Source: Pocillopora verrucosa (Eukaryota; Cnidaria; Anthozoa; Scleractinia; Pocilloporidae). Taken from it: a stretch of 64,000 bases of DNA. The stretch spans positions 970,734-1,034,733 of the forward strand of contig NC_089316.1 of the NCBI RefSeq assembly GCF_036669915.1. Direction: 5' to 3'. The translations under genes and the position numbers were made by a program. Positions 10,876 through 22,817 of the stretch are shown here, in pieces. Numbering within the stretch: position 1 is the first letter of the stretch; every line of letters begins with the position of its first letter. The notes beneath the pieces were generated by a model. The model was not told where the DNA came from. It ran no database searches and saw only the letters and a list, made by a program, of their open reading frames with translations.

Positions 10876-13800
10876 GTCCCTTTCCCGCTTGTTTCCAAAT
10901 CATACCTAGGAAGGAGGTTGTCTTTCAACCATAACTATTGTTTAGTCAATTTGTTTGAAACTTGATCAATTACATAATGATAATAATAGTAAATATATAA
11001 CAATGATAGATGAGGTAACAAGAAATAGAAGTTTTCACCAACAAACCAACATGCGGGCTTATGGCATTGGAAAATTTCCTCCCAGAAGCAGAAAGGAGAG
11101 TGGGTCCTTTATCAGCTTTGTCTGTTGACTGAGCGGAAATAGTTTGTCTTGCTTGTTACGGCGTATTAATTCCTTTTCTAAAACGCCTTCTTCCCTTGAC
11201 CGGCCAATAAGGGTAAAGAAGACTCTGTGGACGATATTTGTCTCACAAGAGAAAGCTGACTCTGATGATGACATTTGACTCTAATGATGACTTCCGCCCA
11301 GGATATCGATATCTTCTGAGGAATACGCTCACCCGGACGATCAAACCAATATACACTATTACATGTCACTCCCGGGGTCAAACTATTTATTATAGTGCTG
11401 AAGATGTTTGTAAATGTCACACTATTGTTCCTGGGACATGAAACATACAGGTTTCTCTGCATTTTAGCGATTGAAATACAACTTTCAATTTTTTTGCCGT
11501 TGCTGAGCTTTCAAGGACGAATTTTGATGTTCAAAATATGTCTTCGGTAATGTTACCTACTGCGGAAAACCTCTCCGTCTACGAATTTTCCAAGGCTCCT
11601 ACATGTAAAGTAGAGCTAACGCAGCGGTCAAACGTCTGTGCACATGCGAACGTTATAATGATTGAGTGGCATGTTTCAGGCTTTCAGAACCAAATTATCT
11701 TACACGAGTTCCAAACAACCTCATAAGCCAGCAATTCACGATGTTTTAAAAGTGTATAACTTTCTTAATAAAGCTCAAAACAGAATGGTAATTAATAATT
11801 GAATAACCTTTGGGTTCAAAAAGTCTCGAGTTTTTCTTTACCCTGGTTTTGTTTCCTTTTATACAGTTATCTATGAATGTCTCAATTATCTTTCGCTTAC
11901 TTTACGAGACAGCGGCGATTGTTTGTTACGTTTTCCTTTGAAATTTTGCGCGGGAAATTAGTGCGCGGGCGGCCAAAATTAAACGCATGACCTACCTACG
12001 TTTGACCGCTGTGTTGCGTTGTTGTTGGTTCATGGGCTGGCACGCGAAATTTCGTAACACACGCTAACAATTCAAAGGGACAAATGCAAAGGACTGAGGA
12101 AGGACTGAGCCAGGAAAGAGTGACTCTTAAGCATTGCCCTTTGTCAGACTCAGACCAAACATCGTTGAATTCATTCGATGACATTGACTTCCGCTCAGGT
12201 TTTCGAAACGTCAGTCACCGCTTTCGACAACAGTCCCTCCCAGGACTATTCTCCTACGGACGATCAAACTGCACGATCCATATGTAACAGTTAATGATAT
12301 CAGATTAAAGTCTTTGGGTCATTTTCACACTGAAATACAACCTCTCCAATTGAATAAAAGCTCAACAAAAGTGCTTGCATCTCAGCTGGTGACAAATTAA
12401 AACTAAATGAAAATCCTGTCCCTGAACTCGAAGTTCATTGTTTGAAACTAAGCGCAAGATTAACGAATAAATCACGCGATTAATAATCAGACCAACTTTA
12501 ATTTATCAATCTTTCTTTCAAATAACAAGAAGGGTCCAGTGAACTTTTGACTTGGAACAAATAGTGATACAGATCTTTGTGTTAAGCCTAGAAAATGGGA
12601 TTTACTCAAACAAACCCTCCCTTATTAATCTGGGTCCAGTTGTTGAGAGAATAAACAACACTTTCCAGCGGACAAATCGCTATCGAGATGATGACTGCTG
12701 AGAAAACGTACAGCGCGATCTATCGGATAAAGATCTAACCAGTGGATAGCGTTATCCTGCAAACAACCGGGGCCTATTCGTCTGATCTATAAATTAGTAA
12801 ACACAAAACTTTCGACTTATTAACCTCGAAAGTCAATTAAGATGGCAGCCGTAACTTAAGAAATTAATTAAACTAGTTTTGGTTATATTATTTTGCAGAA
12901 TTTCCCCTCCTCTTTTAATTACTGTCGTCAAAAGAAAGAAAAAGGAAAGCCAAACTCGTCGGATGTTTATTATGCAACATAAAGGGACTTATAGATCAGC
13001 GTCTTAGAAACACGTTTTAATTAAAAATTGCAGTAATCGGAAACAACTTTCTTGATTACTTTTTTGTTTCGCTCTACGAGCGAAAATTAGAATAGATTTT
13101 GCGTTTTGTTTCGTTACGAAGTTTTCTGGATTTTGCCCAAAAATTTATAACAATCTTCTCAGGTTTTAAAGAGTTTGCTGAGCCGAAAATCCTTCGCTAA
13201 AAGAGCGTGATCTTTGTCAAAAGATATACAAGTACTTAATAAAACTTATCACGTGTATCATTAAGAAGTCAATATCAACAACTTGCCAGGCAAACCACGC
13301 TTGGTAATTTGCAAATCATGCACTTGACCAAGCTTGACTGATTTTGAGTTCTACAATTTATCATCATTTACTGAGTGCGTAAATCTCGCTGTTTTAGATA
13401 CAATTTGTTGTAGATCGAAAGACACTGATCTCTGTGCTAAATAGTCTTCTCCCATTGTGGAAAAACCATTCACCAGAGTAATTATGTTTACACAATGGAT
13501 TAAATATGAGCGGTTATTCAAGAGCAATCAAGTGTAAGGGCTTGGTAATCTTTATGTAGCTTCTCATTCAAGCGTCAAATATTTTAAAGAGGTTATGCAG
13601 AGGAAGGAGGAAAACTAAGTACATGTCGATTAAAACATGACGGAAAGAAACTTCTAAAGACGAAGAAATCAGCATCTTTAAGGTTGAAAGACAAACTCTG
13701 TGAATTCTGAAAGGAATCATCGAAACAAACCGACCCCAAAGTAATTTTTTACGAGCAGCGCTTATGACTTGTGCCCAAGGATATTTCATAAATTAAAGTA

Positions 13801-14547
13801 AGCGCGGGTTTTTTTGTGACCTAAAAGTTACTATGTATCCCAATTTTATTTTGCTCGGTAGGGGGTAGTAATATTCTATACTTTACTTCGACATAATATT
13901 GTATTATTTTTTTGCCCATTATAAGTACACCACAACACATTCAGTATTCCATTCATGATTTTCAAAAACAATCATTTTAATTATCGTCTCTATCATATGT
14001 ATATTTGCCAGTTTCAGCTGTTTATGTTTTCAACATAACATGCAGAAATATCACAATAAGTAAATGCGCCTTCCGTTTGAAATTTAAACGGATATAAAGG
14101 GCACCAAACATTTTTTCCCATTTTTTTTTCTTTACTGAATTCGCTGTTGTTTTTCTACCTTATAGCAGCGTATAACACGAAGTTAAAAGTCTCAATGAAA
14201 TTAGATGCAGTAATTGAAACACATACATGAAAAGGCACAGTTATAAACCATTTGATGCGTAAAAGTTCAGATGGCTCTCTAGATTTGTAAGACAAATCCA
14301 ACGCTGTTTCTCGGGCAACATATCAGTTATTTCGACGCTTGTTTACTGACTTCAAAATATCTTTCAAAAACCACGTTCGATATATTTACAAGCTTAAGGT
14401 GTCCAAAGTCGACATCTATCTGACAATATTAACAATAAAATGCAACCTTCTCACCGGAATTATCGAAGATTAAATACATAATTACTCAGCAACAATGAGA
14501 AAATCTAGCTAGTTTATAGACCTGTAAAACGTTAGAATTTCTTCAGC
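10876..14547. other. Intergenic, no supportable gene
   Basis: No exon-like or conserved coding signal was found. Two related repeat fragments lie at about 11255-11345 and 12084-12290. They share GATGACTTCCGCYCAGG and end in (A/G)CGATCAAAC; the second also has TCGAAACGTCAGTCACC. Both resemble decayed hammerhead-bearing cnidarian repeats (see findings). The rest is AT-rich sequence in which I see nothing further. Confidence 0.4.
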
Positions 14548-15240
14548 TCAAATGCGGTTTGTGTTATTTCCCGACAGAATTTCTAACCTTTGGGCGACTG
14601 AAAACCCGTTTACAACGGGATCACCGACAATCCCGCGGGATCGTGACTTTCTTCCCCGACTCGGGCCGTCGTTACCTCGTGAATCTTCGCTGAGAGTGTC
14701 CGAGAGTGACCGGATGTAATTACAAGCGATTCGAAGTATTTCTAGCTTGGTCACGCGCCGCTTGCTTTGCGGAACTGGTAAACATTTCTTGAGGCTTTCT
14801 AATGCTCTGTTCAAAGACCGCATTCGACGCCGTTCTCGATCGTTGGCGCGAAGACGGCGCATTTTTTTCAAAGGTTGTCCGCGGCCTTGTCGTGGGCAAA
14901 CATCACCGTCGTAGGTTCCCGTGGTCTCAGTATTTTCCAGCGTGTTATTACCCAGACAGATTTCATCCAGCACCTCCAAGGTTGTAGGCGTACTGTCCTG
15001 AAGCGTTTGGCCTGACGCTTGGCATTGTGGAGTTTTGTCGTACGAAAAGGTAGATAATTCATGGTATTGCACGGTGGTAGCTGTTGAAGGATACTCTGTG
15101 TCTCTGTACTTGACGATCGAATTCAGCTGCTCATCTGTGAGGCCAAAACCGACTCGACTCTCGGGGGCGAAGCCATCGTTCAGAAAAGCACCGTCAAAGG
15201 CCGGTTCGTTGTAAAAACTTCCGTGAAAGATATCTTCCAT
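14548..15240 (-). CDS. bHLH transcription factor (neurogenin/atonal-like)
   Basis: A 230-aa predicted nuclear factor. The bHLH domain lies at residues 128-183: basic region RRLRANDRERRRMRSLN, helix 1 RALESLKKCLP, a short loop VPQSKRR, and helix 2 VTKLEILRIACNYIRSLSDTL. The ANDRER basic motif and the NYI(R/W)xLxxTL end of helix 2 are typical of the neurogenin/NeuroD/atonal superfamily. The N-terminal 120 residues are acidic and aromatic-rich (MEDIFHGSFYNEPAFDG), plausible as an activation region. The CDS appears to be a single exon, usual for this family. A weak acceptor-like CTCGTAG precedes the ATG by 7 nt, so an untranslated 5' exon is possible. It lies 12.2 kb from the other bHLH gene, tail to tail. 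A neuronal or cnidocyte role is an inference from the family. Confidence 0.87.
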   Translation of the reverse strand: MEDIFHGSFYNEPAFDGAFLNDGFAPESRVGFGLTDEQLNSIVKYRDTEYPSTATTVQYHELSTFSYDKTPQCQASGQTLQDSTPTTLEVLDEICLGNNTLENTETTGTYDGDVCPRQGRGQPLKKMRRLRANDRERRRMRSLNRALESLKKCLPVPQSKRRVTKLEILRIACNYIRSLSDTLSEDSRGNDGPSRGRKSRSRGIVGDPVVNGFSVAQRLEILSGNNTNRI

Positions 15241-18200
15241 TTTAATCTACGAGGTTTAAAAACGGACCATTATATCGAATAAATACGACGAAAACCTTGT
15301 CAACTTCAAACAGAGAAGGCTAAAAAACATATCGAAACATAATGCACTAGGTAAGAAATGAACATGAAAATTTATATCACGATGAAGAGAGAAATAAGAA
15401 ACCTTACCCACTACCCGGTGCCTCACTGTGTGTATTATCAAATGAGCAAGATTTTTATCTCACGTGCCCCTTTTATTTAGTCCCTGTACTACCTGTGTGT
15501 CTCATGTATACAAAGGAGCGACGGCATAATCACAAAACCAATTAGTGAGAACGTTTGCATTAACGCGCACCGGCTCGGATGCTGACATGTCCGTTAACAA
15601 CAAAATAACACTGCAATTCAAACGAGCTTCCTCGCGAGCCGGGGATAAAAGAAATGTCTAAACATTGTTTTAATGTGACTTGATTTCCTAGAGTGTGATG
15701 CCGCTTCTTTTTCTTTCAATAGGTGAGAGACCAGCGAGGGTTGTAGGAAGCTATCTATCAAGCATTGAACTTTTGTACAATAATTCCGTAAAAAAAACTT
15801 CTCCGAATATAAAAGAATTTTTTCTCAATAATAAAACAAAAGTGAGCATGCTTTTCAATGTCCGAACTATTGTTCGCGAAGGGTACTTTTATTAAATCAG
15901 CTCAATTAATAAAAGAAATTCAAACCACTTTCGTTGCAAAATCCTCCAAGAAAAACTCTTCTCCTTGTTTGCGACTAATACATGGAAAATCTACGAGTCA
16001 AATTTAACTTGATAACAACTACGCATGCGCGGATCTTTTGGTTTTCCTAACCAACTCATAAAAACGGCGCGAAAAATAACTGTTTTTTAAGGGTGCGGGT
16101 ATGATTTTAAACTCACAACATGAAATTCAAATTCTTTCTCGTCCTCTAAGAAGAATTTATCCACATGTTTTTGTCAATGGCAGGGCTTAAATCTAATTTG
16201 CATTTCGTCGAATATTTAAATTTGGATGGCGACACGAGATGGGAGGATTGTTCGTGTTGGAGCGAAAAACGCGATCCACTTTCCGTTATCGTCCTAAATT
16301 TACGGAAATGCGCTGAAATTAACTTTTCAAAGGATTCTTGGGAATTTAAACACATCTTTGAGTCGCCGACACACTCCTATTAATGAACTTAACGTCAAAA
16401 TAACTGATTAAAATAACAAAAATGAACGAAAATAGGGGCCTTAGAAAACCTAGTGTAATCCATTGTCACTTGAAAAAACTGCCATAGCCCGATATTTTAT
16501 TCGCCTTATTTTCACTTTAAAGCCTCTTAACTGCAAAGAAGCCGTTATCGTCGACAATATTAAAGGTCCAATATTGCACTCGTGCTGAGATGTGCTCCAA
16601 GAGTGTTCTTCGTAGAGGGGTGGTGTTTATCACATCGTAGAGTTCACGAAACGGAACATTTTCGCTTTCTATCGCAACATGTTTTATGAAAAAGAGCCTT
16701 TTGTTTGAGCGTAACAAAAGCTGCATGTCTTGATGGTGAATAATTGATATTTTCAGTGGCGGGCTCTGCTTTACCATCTTCCTTTTATCTCTCAATACAA
16801 AACCGTTTTAGGGCGGAGGACCTGAGCGATTGTCCTTACACGTTTTGCCCATCTGACGAGTCATTTTTCTCTGTCTAATAAACATTGTTATTAGGATGTG
16901 CACGGAATTTGATCAACAATGCCTGGCAATTAATAAAGCTCGACAAATCTGTTCATTTCTTAGGTAACCCGGCTATAATGACACGAGCTCACAATATAGG
17001 CCACGTGTGGGATTCTCTAAGCATCTTCAACACTTCAGGCCTCAATGTGAAGAGCTTTGCTCCTCCTGTGTGTAAATCTGATCCTTAATCCGTAGATTAC
17101 GCTAACACACTATGCTTTTATTCGCTTGTGTCTTTGCTATTTATCTTTCCTTAATCAAAAAATATAATAAACGTTAAACAGGGGGCAAATGGGGTAAAAA
17201 CAGCTCGCCCTACTTCACAGGGTAGAGATTTTTTGGACTTGAGAGAAAATGAGGGGTAAAATGAGATATGGGTTTGACCATTTTAGGTATACATTTTATT
17301 TTATAGCATCCGCAGTTAAGGAAATATTATGGAAGTTGTTGTTGCACCCCACTAGAACAGAAACTGCTCCAGCAGGTCCATAAATCAACGTATTTACCAG
17401 CATCAAATATCTAATTACCCATTTGATATCATTCTACTCCTAAATGAACGGCTGAAAACATTGTCAGTGACGCTTCATTATCAAACAAAGGCACACGCCC
17501 CGCAAAATTAGCCGATTTAGTGAGATATTTATCGGGTCACTCAACACATGTGCAAAGGAAGACTAGTCAAACATAGCAACAAACATTCAAATCAATTCTA
17601 ATCACAAAACCTCGAGGCCCTTCAAAACGTTTTCTGATAAACGTTCTTGGAGCTCATTTCCGTTTGAATGACTTGATGACGTTGTCTCTTGAGAAAAGCC
17701 CGAATGCTTCCTCGAGTATAACGCACGTGGATGAGTCAACGTAATTTAACTCGGCAAACAGATAAAATCGCAGAACAAAGAACAAAATGAGAGCTGTAAT
17801 GCTGCATCCGAAGGAAACACTTGCCCACGTACCGAAGGTAACACTTGCACACGTTTTGATATCTGCGAAAGGTCAAAGTCTCCATATTTTAACAACCATC
17901 CTTTCTCGCTCTCTTTATCTCCTTCGTCTTTAGTGTTTTCAGATCTGTCTAAAATATTATTGGTTTCCTTTAGGCGATAGACTGAAATTTAGCACGACAC
18001 GAAAAATCATTTTGTAATGTCCTTAATCTTTTGATTTCTGCATCCTAAAGACAGCTGATAAAATCTCACCACACAATACTTATACTTCGTGAGACTTCAG
18101 GTGGTGAGGATTAGCAAAAGTTATTACTAATAAATCTTAATTGTCGGAGGTAATTCTGCTGAGGAGAGAGAACTAATAGTATGAATAAAACAAAGTCAAA

Positions 18201-18906
18201 TTAAAACTGTGTCAAAATCACACTAAATTTTCAGTACAAAAACAAGTTAGAGAAACTTACAAACAAGTGATAAAAACCAAGTAATAAAAACCTGTAACTG
18301 TTTGTTTGTTTTTCTGCTCTCTACCATTGGCTTGGAAAACTGGCGTCACTTTTTCAACCAATCAGATGCAAATTCTAAACCAATTATATTCTAATTCTAA
18401 GCCAATCACGGCTCGCATAGTCATGTGCATTTTCCTGCGTTTGGCACGCATTTTCTTTGAGTTTATATATTCGATATCTAGTGGTCATCCTTTGGGTTAC
18501 GATAGTAGTGGTTTGGTTAAAGCTAAACTGTCGAAAGTACTCCACCACATAGAAACGTTCATTTTTTTCCTCTTTTTTGATTCATTCTGAAAACCCCGGC
18601 AAAAAAAGTGTAATAAAAAAAGTTTAAGAAAGTATAATTCAGGTAAACCAAGTATTTTACCGGGCTTGATCTAGTAGAGGTATGTTAAAAATATTTTACT
18701 TGAATTTATTGCAGGTCTATGTATCCCGGGTCGTTTGACAAACATTTAGGGGGTATTCCAGGTATTCAGATTCTATCAGCGAGCTGAGTTTACAATAAAG
18801 TGTATATGAGTTTATAATAAAGTGTGAAACCGGTGAAGTTAGCCAAAGCCTCGAGGTAATTTACAGTTTAGCCTGCTTTAGGTGCAAATTCCTGACCACG
18901 GTCGAG

Positions 18907-18997
18907 GGTACTCCCTAAGGGTATTCCCTAAGAGTACTCCCTAAGGGTATTCCCTCAGAGTACTCCCTAAGGGTACTCCCTAGCGGTACTCCTCTAA
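18907..18997. repeat. 13-bp tandem repeat, ~7 copies
   Basis: Units alternate GGTATTCCCTAAG / AGTACTCCCTAAG, giving a partial 26-bp higher-order period, and end with GGTACTCCCTAGC. The array is surrounded by single-copy sequence. Confidence 0.8.
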
Positions 18998-20394
18998 GGA
19001 GGCGGAGTAAGGGGTTAGGGGGAACTTCAGCCGACCACAAAACAAAATGTTGGCGAGGGCCGGCAGAACATGCCCACCATTGCCTATCGGTAAGGACTCT
19101 GTACTTTTGAAAAAGCAGCATAGAGCTGACTTGGCGAAATATTCAGTTTCGTGACTTCTTCAAAATCCCTTTATCAGGAACTTGCTTAGCGAAGTAGTAT
19201 GTTGTAACAAATAAATCACGGACATGCTGAACACTATTAAGATTGCAAAGAAGTTTGCTTGTGCCAGCAGCTGCGCGAAGGATGTTTTCAGGAAGTAGAG
19301 TGAGAGATGCGTTTTTGTTTCCCCACGAAACAAAACACTCCACCGTCTTTGCTTTTTTTTTTTTTGTGACCTCAGTTAACATCATTTCTAAACTTGCTAT
19401 ACTCCTAAAGTTCCCGTTGACGATAACGTTCGTTTAGCCGTTTCAAAACGCCCGAAATCATAGCATCGCTAAATCGACTCTTCTAAGGGGTAAAGGCAGT
19501 GCGCCAGTTCCTCCGAAACGAGTAATGAGGTTCTACCGTCTGTCTCAATGTAGTCACTTCTGATATGGGTTACATCCTTACGACAGCATATTGTCAGTCT
19601 TTTTCAGGTTATGAGGTCGACTGGTTTCGCGTCACATTATGCAGCATCACTGCAATTTGTTTAAATTCTCATCAAAATCCTGCATGCATCAAACTGAAAT
19701 AGTTATTAACACTTTTAAAACTTTCAGTCGTGACTTACTCAAGTAGCATACGTGATGTAACTGGAACACTGTGTGTATGCTGATTGGTCAGAAGCCTATA
19801 TTTTATCCACTAGTAAACTCGTTACTATTTTTTGAAAGCAATAGACTGCGCATTCTATTGGTTTTACAGGCGTAATAACCCCTCTCAGTGATGTTGGGAC
19901 AACACTCAGTAAAATTGTAAACTTTAAGCTTCGGCTCGCGTGGGTTTTCAAATGTGCCGTGAATAACTTGCGGGTCTATTGCTTAATAAACTGATATTGA
20001 ATGATTTAGATATGAATGAGATAAAACAAAAAAAGAGATATCTATAAGGCGCCAAGTTTGTTTCAACGACATGCATGCATTTCTTATATTGGTTTCAGTC
20101 CACCTTACCGCCTTGGCCGATATTACAGCTGATGTTTTGACCCAGTAAATTTTTGATAGAAAAGTTTCCGAAATAACAATTTTTTAACGATTTTGACAAA
20201 GGGAAAGGAAAAAGAAAGTAGATACTTGTCGCAAGAGGGAGATCTAGACGAAGTAAAATCCGAGTCTTTCGCCAGGATTTAAAGTTGAACCTTAGATCTC
20301 CCGATTTCGCGGCGGGATGTTCTGTGAACAAAGCTACCAAGAATTGAAAGGAAAATGTAGTCAATCTAATCACAAGCGTAGTAGAAATATAAAA

Positions 20395-20480
20395 AACTGA
20401 GTTCCTATAAGGAATCCAACCCTAGCCTTCAGGAAAGGTTCCGCGCTCCAATGCTCTACCGATGAAACTGTTGAGAACTC
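20395..20480 (-). mobile_element. tRNA-derived SINE head
   Basis: On the minus strand the stretch reads ATCGGTAGAGCATTGG (A-box-like) followed, at tRNA spacing, by GGGTTGGATTCC (B-box-like). The anticodon arm does not pair as in a real tRNA. It is likely the head of a degenerate SINE whose body lies toward lower coordinates. It sits 160 bp outside the left edge of the tandem duplication. Confidence 0.45.
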
Positions 20481-21059
20481 TGTGGTGCGCTGGGCCATTA
20501 CTACACGGCACGTGTTCTGAATACAGCTGAAGAAAAATAGCCAATCGGGACATATATCAGATCCATATGCGACAAGAGTTCTAAACACTTCTAGGATTTG
20601 CAAAGGATTTGATGTCGTGAAAATATAGAAAAGCAATAAGATAAGAGAAAAGGGGAAATAAAGAAAAGGAATTAATGAAGAATTGAATGAACAAATGAAT
20701 GAACGAAGAGTAATTTAAAAACTGGGAAAGGAATGAAAAAAGGGCAAATACTTTTTATGGTCTCAAATCGATTCAATAACACCAAAAAAATTCTTGATTA
20801 GGAGCTGCTTCCCTTAAACTGAGTGAAAACCGCCCGATTGATGGGTAATTCAGTTTGAAGAAAAAAGCTCTAAATAAACATGTAAAATATTCTTATTTCT
20901 CATAATAATAAATGCACACTGGCAAGAAAATAAAAGATGACCAGTCACGGCTCACGGCTCCACTATAATAGCTGAAGCCCTTTTGCGCAAAGGAGATTTT
21001 AAATAATTCCTAGATCCGTTGAGAGATTCAATTTTCCAGCCACGAAGGACTTATCAAGC

Positions 21060-21190
21060 AAGCGAACGAAAGAGGGAGCGAGCAAGAAAACGAGCGAACT
21101 AACGAACGAACGAAGAAAGAAACGAACGAGCTAACGAACGAACGAACGAACGAACAAACGAAAAGACGAACGAACGAACGAACAGTCGAA
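21060..21190. repeat. CGAA tetranucleotide microsatellite upstream of PBLD copy 1
   Basis: Interrupted (CGAA)n and (ACGA)n repeat about 100 bp before the start codon. A shorter version lies at the same place in copy 2 (about 29885-29996). The array differs in length between copies, so it has changed since the duplication. Confidence 0.85.
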
Positions 21191-21282
21191 GGACGAAAAG
21201 AGCCTATACCGGCCTCTCCCTCCTAACTCAACGTGTTGGAAAAAATGTATTCCGGGGAAGATTGGAGACGACATTATTCAAG

Positions 21283-22773
21283 ATGGCGGTCGAAGCGAGT
21301 TTTCCAATCTTTGTAGTCGATGCATTCACCGACAAACCTTTTGGCGGGAATCCAGCTGCTGTATGCCTCGTGGGATCAAGGGTAAGAAACTTTCAATAGC
21401 AACAAGCGTGAGATTGGGCTAGGAAGACGATTGTGTGACAATATCATTAAATTCGCCTTGAATCAGGTCACTTGAACTTGCCTCTTTCAATACGGAAAAA
21501 TAAAAGTGAATTCACCGGGTTGTATTTACGTTTTGCCTCTATTCTTTTCCCCCTGAAAACTGGGACCTGAAAAGCATTTTGCTTCGAAACTTTTGGGAAG
21601 GGATTTGCACCAAAACTGACTCGTTTCCCACCCTCAGAATTTAAGGATGACAGGAAGTTGGTTGGGGGTTGTTCAATTCAAACAGCAAACGTATTATGCC
21701 TTAAAAGAAAAACTTTCCTATTATTTTCTTTTACCTAAAATTTATCATGTGGCTTGAGAATTGAGAGGATTGATGGGGGTCTTAAATTTAGAGTGTGCTG
21801 GTGTAAAATTGACCGCATATGTACACTGTATCTCTTAATTCCAATTACATTACTACAAAGTGACACTTAATTAACCCCTTCACTGCCTACATGACATACT
21901 CAGTACATCGAAAGTTATGACAGTAACAGTCAAATCTCCAGCATTGGAAATGTAAAATAATCTGGCCTCCAAAGCTCAAAACTAGTTAAAAACTCTTGTA
22001 GCGCTTGTAGCGACCAAAACAAATATAGTTTATAAGATCCCAAGGGGTGTCACTCCAAGACGCGATTAACAAGGTGTTTAGGAGCTATTTTTACAGATCG
22101 AGATTGAAGAATAACAGACCGAAGTTGACCGTTCACACAAATCTTCAATCCTGCAAGCAATCGACCACAAACCACAATCAACGATCAATCTCACAATCAA
22201 TCAGTCAATTGTAAACTGCAACAATAATACAACGAAGTTCTATCAATCTATTGAAATGTTGCGAAATACATAATCAAAAATAGCGTGTAAAAAACTGGGC
22301 CTTTATGCTGATAACAAGATTATAATGACAATGAACAATACAAATACCCCAATAAATCAGAACAAACTATGTCAAAGGACAAAAATTTCGGTACAAATTA
22401 TTAAGAATTTTGGTGGCTGGTTAACAGCCCATTGTTCTTATATGTAAATGGTGGGCTTTCACTTGCATCTGATACAATTTTGGCCTTTAAATCTCAAATC
22501 AATTGAAAATATGGCAATACAACAAAATATCTGTTTGTATACTTTTGCCCAATGCTGGAAAACTAAACTTAGAAGAACAAAGTTACAAAAGTACTTACAT
22601 ATTGGTCTCGCTTATGCCAAAGGTTTAAGAAACAAAAGGACGAGAGTTTACCAAGGCTACTCAAAAACTTACAAAGAACTGATTACAGGGACACTAAACT
22701 CGCTTTTATATGTGTGTGGTGACCTTGGAAGGTCCGATTACAAAACCAATAGAAATATATATACCTATATATA

Positions 22774-22817
<44 letters not shown>

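Larger units (their letters stand above)
15241..20639. other. Intergenic stretch with repeats, no supportable gene
   Basis: Open frames here (for example 16165-16383 and 18306-18590) have no domain or splice support. The one at 18306 overlaps a repeat-like stretch with several CCAATCA motifs. Identifiable content is the 13-bp tandem repeat at 18907-18997 and the SINE-like tRNA head at 20395-20480. Promoter elements of the bHLH gene at 14548 probably lie in the first kilobase but cannot be delimited. Confidence 0.35.

Noticed and set aside
18306-18590. 94-codon open frame
   Set aside because: Overlaps a repeat-like stretch with CCAATCA motifs; no domain, no splice signals.
20395-20480. Possible functional tRNA gene on the minus strand
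   Set aside because: Box-like motifs at tRNA spacing but no paired acceptor or anticodon arm.
22448-22774. 108-codon open frame, repeated almost identically at 31250-31576
   Set aside because: It lies within PBLD intron 1 and is shared only because the segment is duplicated. It has no recognisable domain and runs into a TA microsatellite.
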